Positions 46,284-55,634 of a stretch of DNA of 64,000 nucleotides are shown here, in pieces. Below the pieces are notes generated by a model, which saw only the letters and a list, made by a program, of their open reading frames with translations, was not told where the DNA came from and made no database searches. Origin of the DNA: Gammaproteobacteria bacterium (GTDB taxonomy: Bacteria > Pseudomonadota > Gammaproteobacteria > Xanthomonadales > SZUA-36). The translations under genes and the position numbers were made by a program. The first letter of the stretch is position 1, and each line of letters starts with the position of its first letter. The DNA lies in the NCBI GenBank assembly GCA_021772915.1, contig JAJFLB010000018.1:341415-405414 (forward strand), written 5' to 3'.

Positions 46284-47861
46284 ATGGATATTCGATCACA
46301 AATATCAATGGTTTTTCATTTGGACAAATGTATTGGCTGCCACACCTGCTCGGTTGCCTGCAAAAATATCTGGACGGACCGCAAGGGCGCCGAGTACCAG
46401 TGGTGGAACAATGTAGAAACCAAACCCGGTACCGGTTACCCGGGCAAATGGGAAGACCAGGATATTTACAAAGGCGGCTGGGAAAAAAAGAGTAACGGAG
46501 CCGGTAATGGGGAGTCCGGTGACATCAAACTGAAGGGTGCCGGTAAACGCAAAGGCCTCGGAAATATTTTTCACAATCCCAACCTGCCGGTGATTGACGA
46601 CTACTATGAGCCCTTTACCTACAAATACCTTGACCTGATCGAATCACCCGCTGGGGATGACCAACCCACCGCACGGCCGGTATCTTTGATTACCGGCAAG
46701 CACATTGACATCAAGATGGGACCCAACTGGGACGACGATCTGGGTGGTTCACCGGACTACGCGCGCAATGACCCCAATCTCAAGAACCTGACCCCGGCTG
46801 AGCGTGAAGCGATGTTCCAGCTGGAGAAGATGGCTTTCTTCTACCTGCCACGGATCTGTAACCACTGCCTCAATCCGGGTTGTGTGGCCTCTTGCCCGTC
46901 AGGTGCCCTGTACAAACGCGGCGAAGACGGCATTGTGCTGGTCAACCAGGAAGTTTGCCGTGGCTGGCGGATGTGCGTCACCGCCTGTCCTTACAAGAAG
47001 ACCTACTACAACTGGCACACCGGCAAATCTGAAAAATGTATTTTATGTTTTCCACGTATCGAAGCTGGATTGGCGCCTGCGTGTATGCATTCGTGTGTGG
47101 GCAGAATTCGTTATCTTGGCGTCGTTCTTTATGACGCTGACAAGATTCAGGACGTGGCCTCGGCGCCGGAAGACGAGTTGGTAAATCGTCACATGGATAT
47201 CATGCTGGATCCGAATGATCCTGAAGTTATAGAGGCCGCCAAGCAAAACGGTGTTGCCGATTCCACGATTCGCTCAGCCCAGGCTTCGCCGATCTACAAG
47301 TTCGTCAAGGAATGGGGTATGGCATTGCCATTGCACTCCGAGTTCCGGACGCTGCCGATGTTATTTTACGTGCCACCACTGCTACCGGTAATGGCGTCTC
47401 TGAGCCGTGCCAACAATGCGGAGCAGGCAGAAAAGCTGGGTGCCAAGACCAAATTCTGGAGCGACGACTGGCTCTACGATACGAGCACCGAAGAACTGTT
47501 TGGCACCATCGACCAGGCAAGATTCCCATTGCAATACATGGCCAATTTGTTCAGCGCAGGCGACACCGATATGGTTCGTGAAAGACTGATGAAGCTAATG
47601 GCTGTGAGAATCCATCGGCGCCATGTCACCGTCGGTGACGTCAGCAAGGAAAAGGCGGATGGAGCACTGCACGAAGCCGGACTGACCGCTGAAATGGCCG
47701 ACGCCATTTACTACCTGACCGCGCTGGCCAAGTTTGACGATCGCTTTGTCATCCCGGCAGCGCATCGGGAACAGGCCATCGAAATGATGGAATTCACCGG
47801 TGACAAGAAAGGCAACACCGGTTTTGGGTTCAAAGAAGGCACAGCGCAGAGAGGTTTGTGA
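46284..47861 (+). CDS. narH: Respiratory nitrate reductase beta subunit NarH
   Basis: This 525-residue electron-transfer subunit carries three 4Fe-4S and one 3Fe-4S clusters. The first Cys group is CIGCHTCSVAC (residues 16-26); later groups are CNHCLNPGCVASCP, CRGWRMCVTACP and CILCFPRIEAGLAPAC. The Trp in CRGWRMC replaces a cysteine, giving the 3Fe-4S cluster as in E. coli NarH. It links NarI haems to NarG. The stop overlaps the narJ start by one base. Confidence 0.97.
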   Translation: MDIRSQISMVFHLDKCIGCHTCSVACKNIWTDRKGAEYQWWNNVETKPGTGYPGKWEDQDIYKGGWEKKSNGAGNGESGDIKLKGAGKRKGLGNIFHNPNLPVIDDYYEPFTYKYLDLIESPAGDDQPTARPVSLITGKHIDIKMGPNWDDDLGGSPDYARNDPNLKNLTPAEREAMFQLEKMAFFYLPRICNHCLNPGCVASCPSGALYKRGEDGIVLVNQEVCRGWRMCVTACPYKKTYYNWHTGKSEKCILCFPRIEAGLAPACMHSCVGRIRYLGVVLYDADKIQDVASAPEDELVNRHMDIMLDPNDPEVIEAAKQNGVADSTIRSAQASPIYKFVKEWGMALPLHSEFRTLPMLFYVPPLLPVMASLSRANNAEQAEKLGAKTKFWSDDWLYDTSTEELFGTIDQARFPLQYMANLFSAGDTDMVRERLMKLMAVRIHRRHVTVGDVSKEKADGALHEAGLTAEMADAIYYLTALAKFDDRFVIPAAHREQAIEMMEFTGDKKGNTGFGFKEGTAQRGL

Positions 47862-48544
47862 TGGATCGTTTTCACTACAGTCTGTTGGCGGCGCTATTTG
47901 AATATCCCGACATCAATTACCCGGAAAGGGTCACGAACATCAAGGATTTTCTGGCCGATCGTTATCCAATAGCGGATGCTGAGCTGAAGCGATTTATAGA
48001 CTTTCTTCCCAGCCACAACCTGATGACCATGCAAGAACTGTTCACACGTTCTTTTGATGTGCAGGCCGTCACCACACTGGACATTGGTTATGTCCTGTTT
48101 GGCGATGACTATAAGCGCGGCGAAATGCTGGCAAACCTGAACCGCGAGCATCTTGAGGCGGGCATCGATTGCGGTACGGAACTGGCAGACTATCTTCCCA
48201 ACCTGTTACGGCTGCTGGCCGTGCTCAAAGACGAGGACCTCGCCAACGACCTGGTTAACGCGGTTCTTGCACCCGCTTTGCTGGAAATGATTGGGGAATT
48301 TGACCCTGCGCGGGTTGAAAAGAGAAACAAGTCATACGTAAAGCATTACAAGACGCTCATCGAAACACCCGCGGTTGGCGTCCAGGCGGTCACGCTTTAT
48401 CAACATGCATTGCAATCCCTGTACCAGGTACTTAAACAGGATTACGCGCTCATCGAAACGATTCCCATCAAACTCACCAGTGATTTCCTGACTTCGGTGG
48501 GCAGGGAAAATGAAATCGAAGAAGCCGCACACAACCCGTATTGA
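47861..48544 (+). CDS. narJ: Nitrate reductase maturation chaperone NarJ
   Basis: This cytoplasmic chaperone of about 227 residues helps fold NarGH and insert the molybdenum cofactor before the complex binds NarI. It is an all-helical TorD-like protein with LAALFEYPDINYP and ELFTRSFDVQAVTTLDIGYVLFGDDYKRGEML, both characteristic. The ATG overlaps the narH TGA by one base (TGATG), with GAGAGG seven bases upstream. Confidence 0.93.
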   Translation: MDRFHYSLLAALFEYPDINYPERVTNIKDFLADRYPIADAELKRFIDFLPSHNLMTMQELFTRSFDVQAVTTLDIGYVLFGDDYKRGEMLANLNREHLEAGIDCGTELADYLPNLLRLLAVLKDEDLANDLVNAVLAPALLEMIGEFDPARVEKRNKSYVKHYKTLIETPAVGVQAVTLYQHALQSLYQVLKQDYALIETIPIKLTSDFLTSVGRENEIEEAAHNPY

Positions 48545-48559
48545 GGGAGAGGACACCCC

Positions 48560-49288
48560 ATGACTTCACTTGACTATTTCCTTTTTACTGCGTTTCCTTA
48601 CGTAGCCATTTCTGTTTTCGTAATCGGGTCGATTTATCGCTATACAAGAAAAGGTTACAAGGTTTCCAGCCTGTCAGCCCAGTTCCTTGAGGGCAAGCAG
48701 GGTTTTTGGGGAACCGTGCCATTCCATTTTGGTATGCTGGTGGTTTTTCTCGGTCACCTGCTGGCGTTTCTTTTCCCGGCCGGTGTCCTGGCCTGGAACA
48801 GCAATCCCATGCGGCTCATCGCCCACGAAGGTATAGGCTTTACTTTTGCGGTTGCACTTTTGGTTGGGTTGATCATCCTGATGATCAGACGTCTGACCCA
48901 TCCCCGCTTGAAAGCCGTTAACACACGCATGGATCTTTTCGTCGAGCTCGTGCTTCTCGCCCAGGTCATTCTGGGCTGCTGGATAGCCCTGGGTTACCGT
49001 TGGGGATCTTCCTGGTTCGCAGCCGATTTATCCCCCTATCTCTGGTCAATCCTTAAACTCAATCCACAACCCGAAGCGGTGGTTGCCATGCCGCTGGTTA
49101 TTAAGGCCCACATCGTGGGTGCCTTTTCCATTTTCTTGATCTTCCCGTTTACCCGTTTGATACATATTCTGGTCGCTCCCTTTCACTATATCTGGCGGCC
49201 GTATCAGGTTGTGATCTGGAATTGGAACAAGAAGGACATACGTGACAGCACTACACCATGGTCAAAAGCACGGCCACGAAACAACTGA
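48560..49288 (+). CDS. narI: Nitrate reductase gamma subunit NarI
   Basis: This 242-residue membrane subunit has five helices and two haems b. It oxidises quinol at the periplasmic side and passes electrons inward. Haem His candidates lie in PFHFGMLVVFLGHLLAF (helix 2) and VIKAHIVGAFSIFLIFPFTRLIHIL (helix 5), as in E. coli NarI. GAGAGGA before the ATG is a strong ribosome site. Confidence 0.95.
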   Translation: MTSLDYFLFTAFPYVAISVFVIGSIYRYTRKGYKVSSLSAQFLEGKQGFWGTVPFHFGMLVVFLGHLLAFLFPAGVLAWNSNPMRLIAHEGIGFTFAVALLVGLIILMIRRLTHPRLKAVNTRMDLFVELVLLAQVILGCWIALGYRWGSSWFAADLSPYLWSILKLNPQPEAVVAMPLVIKAHIVGAFSIFLIFPFTRLIHILVAPFHYIWRPYQVVIWNWNKKDIRDSTTPWSKARPRNN

Positions 49289-49323
49289 CAGTCGTTTGAC
49301 GAATTCAAGAAGGAAGCACAACA

Positions 49324-50931
49324 ATGACAACTAATATTGACAAGTGGGATGTTGAAGACAAGTCTTTTTGGGAAAGTACCGGCAACTCGATAGCCACCAG
49401 AAACCTGTGGATATCAATTCCAAGTCTGCTGTGTGGTTTTGCGGTATGGCTGTACTGGGGGATCATCACGGTACAGATGCTCAATCTCGGCTTTCCGTTT
49501 AGCCAGGCTGAACTTTTCACCTTGTCAGCCATCGCGGGTTTGAGCGGGGCAACTCTCAGAATTCCAAGTACTTTCTTTATCCGCATAGCGGGTGGGCGTA
49601 ACACGATATTTTTCACCACGGCACTATTGATGCTGCCGGCAGCCGGTGTTGGGTATGCGCTGAAAAGCGCTGACACACCGCTGTGGTTGTTCCAATTGCT
49701 GGCCCTGCTGTCGGGATTTGGCGGTGGTAATTTTGCCTCCTCAATGTCAAACATCAGCTTCTTTTTTCCAAAACGTGTTCAAGGTACATCCCTGGGCCTC
49801 AATGCCGGGCTGGGAAATTTTGGTGTTACTACCATGCAGATCCTGATTCCACTGGTTATGACCGTTGGTATATTCGGCGGTGAGGCGATGGTGCTGGTCA
49901 ACAGCAGTGGCACACTGGTGGGCAAAATTCCGGCCGGTACTGAAACCTACATCCACAATGCAGGACTCATCTGGCTGGTTTTCCTGATCCCGCTGGCATT
50001 TCTTGGCTGGTTTGGAATGAACAATATCGCAACCGACGCGGTGACGCCAAAGCCGGGAAACCCGATTGCGGCCATGGTGAAGATTTCCATGCTGCTGCTG
50101 ATTGCACTGGCAACCGCATCAATGGGTTTGTACCTGCTGCTGCCACCACCTCTGGGTATCGGCTTGCTCAGCAAGTGGATCGTACTGCCTCTGGTTATCG
50201 CCTCGACTCTGCTGTTACTGAGATACCTCACACGTGGTGAGTTACAGGCCAATCTGAAACGCCAGTTCAAGATTTTTGACAACAAGCATACCTGGGCCAT
50301 GACGGTGATCTACACCATGACCTTTGGTTCCTTCATTGGGTTTTCCGCCGCATTTCCACTTGCGATCAAAGTGATTTTCGGATTTACGCACGTCGCTGGA
50401 CCCGATGGCATCCTGGTCCATGACGTGGCCAACCCCAATGGCCCAAGTGCACTGATGTATGCCTGGATAGGACCCTTTGTAGGCGCATTGATCCGCCCCG
50501 TCGGAGGTTGGGTTTCGGACCGGGTTGGTGGTGCAAAGGTCACCCAAGTGGTCTCAATAGTAATGATTGCATCCGCCCTCGGAGTCGCCTATTACATGGC
50601 GGCCGCCTATCGCTCAGCAACCCCCGAAGACTTTTTCTGGCCGTTCTTTATCCTCTTCGTCGTGCTCTTCGCGGCAACCGGAGTTGGTAATGGCTCGACC
50701 TTCAGGACGATCGCAATGGTATTCAACCAGGAGCAGGCGGGACCGGTGCTCGGATGGACCTCCGCCGTAGCCGCATACGGTGCTTTTATCATTCCAAAGG
50801 TTTTCGGTGAGCAAATAAAACTAACGACTCCGGAATATGCGCTGTATGGCTTTGCGGTTTTTTATGGGGTTTGTGTGCTGATTAACTGGTGGTTCTATCT
50901 GCGACCGAATGCATACGTGAAAAACCCTTGA
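49324..50931 (+). CDS. narK: Nitrate/nitrite MFS transporter NarK
   Basis: This 535-residue membrane protein is of the nitrate/nitrite porter family. It has 12 or more helices, the family's conserved GGGNFASSMSNISFFFP and NAGLGNFGV regions (nitrate-site signature), and GVGNGSTFRTIAMVF in the second half. It would exchange nitrate for nitrite or run nitrate/proton symport to supply NarG. Conserved Arg residues expected for nitrate binding (in LRIPSTFF and STFRTIA) are present. 35 bases after narI. Confidence 0.93.
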   Translation: MTTNIDKWDVEDKSFWESTGNSIATRNLWISIPSLLCGFAVWLYWGIITVQMLNLGFPFSQAELFTLSAIAGLSGATLRIPSTFFIRIAGGRNTIFFTTALLMLPAAGVGYALKSADTPLWLFQLLALLSGFGGGNFASSMSNISFFFPKRVQGTSLGLNAGLGNFGVTTMQILIPLVMTVGIFGGEAMVLVNSSGTLVGKIPAGTETYIHNAGLIWLVFLIPLAFLGWFGMNNIATDAVTPKPGNPIAAMVKISMLLLIALATASMGLYLLLPPPLGIGLLSKWIVLPLVIASTLLLLRYLTRGELQANLKRQFKIFDNKHTWAMTVIYTMTFGSFIGFSAAFPLAIKVIFGFTHVAGPDGILVHDVANPNGPSALMYAWIGPFVGALIRPVGGWVSDRVGGAKVTQVVSIVMIASALGVAYYMAAAYRSATPEDFFWPFFILFVVLFAATGVGNGSTFRTIAMVFNQEQAGPVLGWTSAVAAYGAFIIPKVFGEQIKLTTPEYALYGFAVFYGVCVLINWWFYLRPNAYVKNP

Positions 50932-51009
50932 TATCACCACGATTCTCGGTTCACGGTGTATGGTGTTGGAAGGCGCAGGCCGGAGCTAAATCCGGCTGAT
51001 GCTGCTTTT

Positions 51010-52023
51010 ATGTTAGCCCCGCTGGCTGATGTCCAGGCAAGACCGCTCAGGGACCTGAGAATTTCGGTCATTGACCGTTGTAATTTCCGTTGCAGCTACT
51101 GTATGCCAAAAAACGCCACCCACCGCAATGGCAATTTCCTCAGCCGGGGGAGTTTGCTGAGCAATAGGGAAATTGAACGTCTGGCAAGTGCATTTGTTGG
51201 GCTGGGGGTCAGTAAAATTCGTCTTACCGGTGGTGAGCCGTTACTGCGACCTGGATTAACCCACTTGATTGAACGCCTCGCCAGTGTTTCAGGTGTGCAA
51301 GATCTCGCCCTGATTACCAACGGTATTTTGTTACCGCAAATGGCACAAGACCTGGCCAACGCCGGATTGGGACGTATCACCCTCAGTCTCGATAGCCTGG
51401 ATGAAAAAGTCTTTGCCGCAATCACGGGTTATCGCGGTACCGTGGCGCGGGTACTCGAAGGTATAGAGGCTGCAAAGCAAGCGGGATTCCGGCAATTGAA
51501 AATCAATACCGTGGTCCAAAAAGGCGTTAATGATCATACTGTTCTGGATATGGTGCGTTACTTTCGCGGCAGCGGCCATACACTCCGTCTGATCGAGTTT
51601 ATGGATGTTGGCAACTCTAACCAGTGGAGTTTCGATCACGTGGTGCCGGGCTCAAAATGGCTGCAGCGAATTCATACTCGCTGGCCGCTCCGGCCACTGG
51701 CAAGTCAATACCCCGGGGAAACAGCAAGACGCTATGCCTTTGTCGATGGTGCCGGTGAAATAGGTTTGATTAACTCAATTACTGAACCATTTTGTGGTCA
51801 ATGCTCCCGCGCCAGGGTAACTGCAGAGGGTAAGTACTACACCTGCCTTTTTTCAGATCAGGGAGTCGACCTGCGACCACTGCTTGCAAGTGAGCATGAC
51901 CGCTCAGCTCTACAGGAACGTATTCGCAGCTGCTGGTCCCGTCGTGCCGACAGCTATAGCCTGGATCGTGACAGTTCAGGACACACAACACCCAAAGTAG
52001 AGATGTACCGTCTCGGGGGCTAG
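51010..52023 (+). CDS. moaA: GTP 3',8-cyclase MoaA (molybdopterin biosynthesis)
   Basis: This radical SAM enzyme of about 337 residues starts molybdopterin synthesis from GTP. N-terminal cluster Cys24, Cys28 and Cys31 (DRCNFRCSYCMP) match the E. coli numbering. The C-terminal cluster is CGQCSRARVTAEGKYYTC, and the protein ends in Gly-Gly as catalytic MoaA does. That numbering supports the ATG at 51010 over the GTG at 50956; neither has a strong ribosome site. Placement after narK fits cofactor supply to NarG. Confidence 0.9.
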   Translation: MLAPLADVQARPLRDLRISVIDRCNFRCSYCMPKNATHRNGNFLSRGSLLSNREIERLASAFVGLGVSKIRLTGGEPLLRPGLTHLIERLASVSGVQDLALITNGILLPQMAQDLANAGLGRITLSLDSLDEKVFAAITGYRGTVARVLEGIEAAKQAGFRQLKINTVVQKGVNDHTVLDMVRYFRGSGHTLRLIEFMDVGNSNQWSFDHVVPGSKWLQRIHTRWPLRPLASQYPGETARRYAFVDGAGEIGLINSITEPFCGQCSRARVTAEGKYYTCLFSDQGVDLRPLLASEHDRSALQERIRSCWSRRADSYSLDRDSSGHTTPKVEMYRLGG

Positions 52024-52159
52024 TGGGGGGTTTGTGTCAATAATCAGCCCGTGACCCTACGAACTGGAACTCTCCGTTTATAGACTCAGAGGCGTCTGGC
52101 CAAAACTTCTACGATTGCTTGACAAGCCCGACTCAATCAATCAACCTTGATCCAAGTCT

Positions 52160-52352
52160 GCAGGTGTCTTTCTGACTGCTCAGTCAGAAGATTAATTGGG
52201 AAGACGGTGCGCCATAGAACGGCAAATCCGTCGCTGCCCCCGCAACGGTAGGCGAAGGTATGGGTCATCGCAGCCACTGTGCGAAAGCATGGGAAGGCGA
52301 CCCGTCATTAGTGGTCATGGGCCACTCTTCGCAAGCCCGGAGACCAGCCAGC
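52160..52352 (+). ncRNA. Cobalamin (adenosylcobalamin) riboswitch
   Basis: The leader upstream of btuB carries the class I cobalamin riboswitch signature: AGGTG near 52163, the B12 box GCTGCCCCCGCAACGGTA (52233-52250), the CCACTGTGCGAAAGCATGGGAAGG core (52274-52297), and the P1-closing GCAAGCCCGGAGACC (52331-52345). Cobalamin binding would lower btuB expression. The platform lies about 140 bases before the btuB ATG, leaving room for an expression platform. Confidence 0.93.
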
Positions 52353-52490
52353 AGTTTTATTCACTTGTGCATTCGCGGCGGGCGGAGGCGTGTGAGACCT
52401 GCTTCCTGCGGCCCAAATGGCACCAGAGTCAGCCTCCCAGCTTCAACCACCGCCAGGAACACAAACCCTACGCGTTCGGGTGAGAGCGCA

Positions 52491-54452
52491 ATGGAAAAAC
52501 CAATGTTCAATCAACTATTCAGACCGACTTGTAACCGGGTTGGCTTTGTACTATTCGTATTATTCAGTCAACACCTGGTGGCAGAAGATGCCCTGGAACT
52601 TGAGGACATGATTGTGACCGCAGGGTTACAACCTATCTCTATAAGTGATGTTGCCAGCTCCATCACCGTTATTACACGTGAGGAAATTGAGCAAAAGCAG
52701 GTCAGGACACTGGCTGACTTGCTGCGCGACGTGCCTGGCTTTGCCGTCTCCCAGGCCGGTGGTACTGGCTCGCAGGCCCAGATTCGTGTACGCGGGGCAG
52801 AGGCCAACCAGTTACTGGTACTGATCGATGGTGTTCGCGCCAATGATCCTGCACTCAGCGATGAATTTCAGTACCAGTACGCGCTGACGGCTAATATTGA
52901 ACGTATCGAAATAATCCGCGGCCCACAAAGTGCGACCTGGGGAAGCGATGCGATGGCCGGTGTGATCAACATCATCCGCAGCAAAAGTGAAACAGGCAAG
53001 CAGGTGTCCGGTAACGTAGAAGGGGGTTCTTTTGGTACGCAAAACCTGGCTGTTGACGGTGGATATTCCGGAAAATTATTCCGGCTCCACGGCGGACTGT
53101 CATACCTGGACACCAACGGCACCAATATAGCCCGTACCGGTAGCGAGGGAGATGGCACGAAAAACACAACAGGAAGCATGGTTCTTGAATTCGACACCAG
53201 CGAGGCTATCAACTTCCGGTTTTCTGGTCAGCTCGTTGATGCGAGCAATGAGTTTGACGATATTGATTTTCTGGTCACGGGACTGCCCACGGACACAGAC
53301 CGGATTACCGAGTCCCAACAGGTATTCCTGGCAGGGAAGATCAGTTACGAGCCAACCCAAAGCCCGTGGTCGGGAAATCTTTCAGTGCAGAAAATGGACT
53401 CCGATAACGACAATTTCAGTGACGGAATATGGACGAACTCCACGGCGGCCGAATCACTTGAACTTCGCCTTCGCGGCGGTGTGACATTCGGCGCGACTGA
53501 AGCGCTTGGTCATCGCATCAGCTTCGCCCTGGAACATGAAAAAGTAGATTTCTCACAACGTGGCGAGGTGTCCTTTTTCGGCAACCCCAATCAGGACCAG
53601 TCCTATGACGTCAACGGCTTCGCCCTGGAATATGTAGGCAGACCGGTCACCGGGTTTACCTGGACAGCCAGCGGCAGACTGGATGACTATAGCGATTTTG
53701 ATGACGCAACCACCTGGCAGGTAGCGGCCGCCTACGAGTTTTCAACCGGTTTGCGTTTGCATGGCTCAGTAGGCACCGGCTCCAAGGCGCCGACCTTTAC
53801 CGAGCGGTACGGGTTTTTTGAGGACTTTTTCATCGGTAACCCCGAGCTGAAGCCGGAATATTCACAAGGTTGGGAAATCGGCCTGGACACCAACTGGGTG
53901 AACGGCCAGTACAAGTTTCAATTGGCGTATTTCGACCAGGATTTACAGGATGAAATCGATGGATTCGTGTTCGATCCGGTGACCTTTCTTTTTACCGGAA
54001 AAAACAAGGAAAGCGACAGTAATCGCAGGGGTATCGAAGCCGTATTTGATGCCCGTCTGGGTCAGTCAATTACCCTTGGAGCATCCTACACTTTTACAGA
54101 TGCGACTGAAGTGGACAGCATGAATCAGGTGGTCCGTGAAATCAGGCGGCCCAGACACATGGCCAATCTAACGGCCAACTACCGCTTTGCAAATGACCGT
54201 GGCAATCTGAATCTGAAGCTGAATTACAACGGCCCGCAACTGGATGTTTTCTTTTCGCCAACAACCTTTATCCAGGAACGAGTAAAAATCAAGGCTTACA
54301 CAATCCTGAATCTGGCCGCCGCATGGAGGTTGACAAAAGCCCTGGAATTAACCGGCCGGGTGAGCAATTTACTGGATGAAGAGTATGAGGAAATTCTTGG
54401 CTTCGTGCGCCCGGGGATAGCCGCTTTCGCAGGGCTGCGTGGTCGTTTTTAG
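52491..54452 (+). CDS. btuB: Vitamin B12 TonB-dependent receptor BtuB
   Basis: This outer-membrane cobalamin receptor of about 653 residues has a signal peptide (VGFVLFVLFSQHLVA), a TonB box (DMIVTAG, about 33) and a plug with TLADLLRDVPGFAVSQAGG, QIRVRGAEANQLLVLIDGV and ERIEIIRGPQSATWGSDAMAGVINI. A 22-strand-type barrel follows, ending AAFAGLRGRF with the C-terminal Phe. The riboswitch directly upstream makes cobalamin the substrate. The ATG at 52491 follows a GGTGAGAG site; the open frame back to 52260 reads through the riboswitch and is not the start. Confidence 0.92.
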   Translation: MEKPMFNQLFRPTCNRVGFVLFVLFSQHLVAEDALELEDMIVTAGLQPISISDVASSITVITREEIEQKQVRTLADLLRDVPGFAVSQAGGTGSQAQIRVRGAEANQLLVLIDGVRANDPALSDEFQYQYALTANIERIEIIRGPQSATWGSDAMAGVINIIRSKSETGKQVSGNVEGGSFGTQNLAVDGGYSGKLFRLHGGLSYLDTNGTNIARTGSEGDGTKNTTGSMVLEFDTSEAINFRFSGQLVDASNEFDDIDFLVTGLPTDTDRITESQQVFLAGKISYEPTQSPWSGNLSVQKMDSDNDNFSDGIWTNSTAAESLELRLRGGVTFGATEALGHRISFALEHEKVDFSQRGEVSFFGNPNQDQSYDVNGFALEYVGRPVTGFTWTASGRLDDYSDFDDATTWQVAAAYEFSTGLRLHGSVGTGSKAPTFTERYGFFEDFFIGNPELKPEYSQGWEIGLDTNWVNGQYKFQLAYFDQDLQDEIDGFVFDPVTFLFTGKNKESDSNRRGIEAVFDARLGQSITLGASYTFTDATEVDSMNQVVREIRRPRHMANLTANYRFANDRGNLNLKLNYNGPQLDVFFSPTTFIQERVKIKAYTILNLAAAWRLTKALELTGRVSNLLDEEYEEILGFVRPGIAAFAGLRGRF

Positions 54453-54521
54453 GCGAAGGGAATAGCTCCCTCGCCGGGACCACGTCGCTGAGGGCACACC
54501 ATTCCAGCTGGGCCAGGTCCG

Positions 54522-54606
54522 GTGGGACCGATGAACTTGTTCATCGGGAATGACAGCCGTGAACGATACGTGCATGGTTCCCGACGAATGAATTCGTCGG
54601 TCCTAC
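54522..54606. repeat. REP doublet (REPIN-like)
   Basis: Two 29-base REP units face each other, 27 bases apart. The first (54522-54550) starts GTGGGACCGATG and folds CCGATGAAC-TT-GTTCATCGG. The second, on the minus strand (54606-54578), starts GTAGGACCGACG and folds CCGACGAAT-TC-ATTCGTCGG. They match at 23 of 29 positions; four of six differences are paired changes that keep the stem. The GTGG/GTAG foot is typical of REPs moved by RAYT transposases. A third hairpin, GGCGA...TCGCC (54453-54476), follows btuB. Confidence 0.85.
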
Positions 54607-54665
54607 GGGTCGAGAGGGATATTGACAATGTGGCATGGCCTCAGGCCGGCAAGTGCGACCTGTTG

Positions 54666-55604
54666 TCAATAGCCCCGTTCAAAATCTATTCTGTGCAACA
54701 GGGATTCCTGGCGCAGAAAACGTTGATAGTTCTCAACAAAGACTTTGACCACCGCTTCGGGGCAGCTCTCGGCCGCAAAATGCGGCGTGATGTATACATT
54801 GGGTAAATGCCACAAGGGATTGTCAGGGGGCAATGGCTCAGCATCAAAGACATCGAGTACAGCACCCCCGATGATGCCTTGCTGCAACGCCTTGGTGAGA
54901 TCGGCCTCATAGACCACGCCACCCCGCCCAACATTGATCAACACCGCCGATGATTTCATCATCCCAAGTGTCCTCGCATTGATCATATGAAGTGTCTGGG
55001 GTGTATCGGGAAGCGTGACCACCACGTAATCAGGTTGTGCCAGGAACTCGGCTATCGTGCCCGAAGTGAACACCTCCTCAACTTCAGCACAAGCCCTGCC
55101 AGAGCGGTTCAGACCAATTACACGCAGTCCAAAATGCCGCGCAGTGCGTGCAAGATGTTGCCCGATTGATCCCAGCCCGATAATACCGAGCACGATATCC
55201 CCGGCGGGGCGATAAGACAGGGGTTGCCAGCGTTTCTCTAGCTGGTTAGCCTGCATTTCAAACACCCGTCTTTCCAATGCAAACAGGTACGCCATTACAT
55301 ATTCGGTGATCATGGGGCCAAATACATCCTTGAGTCCCGTCAACAAGTAATCACGCCGGAGCTCAGGGTGGCACAAACGGTCGACACCGGCCCAGCTTGA
55401 CTGCACCCATTGCAGGCATCCGGCATTTGCCAGGATTTCACTGATCAGCAGGGGTTCACCAAGAACAATGTTTGCATCATCAACCTTGGCACGCGCGGAT
55501 TCAGGGTCAGGTGCGCTCCTGACTTGTAACTGTTTCAGGTCCGCTGCCCTGACCAGGCAGTCATATTTTTCAGCATCCGCCGCTAATATAAGCAATTTGT
55601 TCAT
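54666..55604 (-). CDS. D-2-hydroxyacid dehydrogenase (NAD)
   Basis: This enzyme of about 312 residues reduces a 2-oxoacid to a D-2-hydroxyacid or runs in reverse. Motifs: NAD loop GLGSIGQH, NVGRGG (with the substrate-binding Arg), DVFDAEPLP (Glu of the relay) and TPHFAAES (catalytic His). Substrate is unknown; the family includes glyoxylate/hydroxypyruvate reductases. The ATG at 55604 has GGA eight bases upstream; the longer start at 55631 is unlikely. Lies directly after fnr on the same strand. Confidence 0.86.
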   Translation of the reverse strand: MNKLLILAADAEKYDCLVRAADLKQLQVRSAPDPESARAKVDDANIVLGEPLLISEILANAGCLQWVQSSWAGVDRLCHPELRRDYLLTGLKDVFGPMITEYVMAYLFALERRVFEMQANQLEKRWQPLSYRPAGDIVLGIIGLGSIGQHLARTARHFGLRVIGLNRSGRACAEVEEVFTSGTIAEFLAQPDYVVVTLPDTPQTLHMINARTLGMMKSSAVLINVGRGGVVYEADLTKALQQGIIGGAVLDVFDAEPLPPDNPLWHLPNVYITPHFAAESCPEAVVKVFVENYQRFLRQESLLHRIDFERGY

Positions 55605-55634
55605 TGGTGCATTCCGGCGGTGACCGGGCAAGTG

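Noticed and set aside
52260..52490. Longer BtuB start at 52260
   Set aside because: It would read through the cobalamin riboswitch; the signal peptide starts at 52491.
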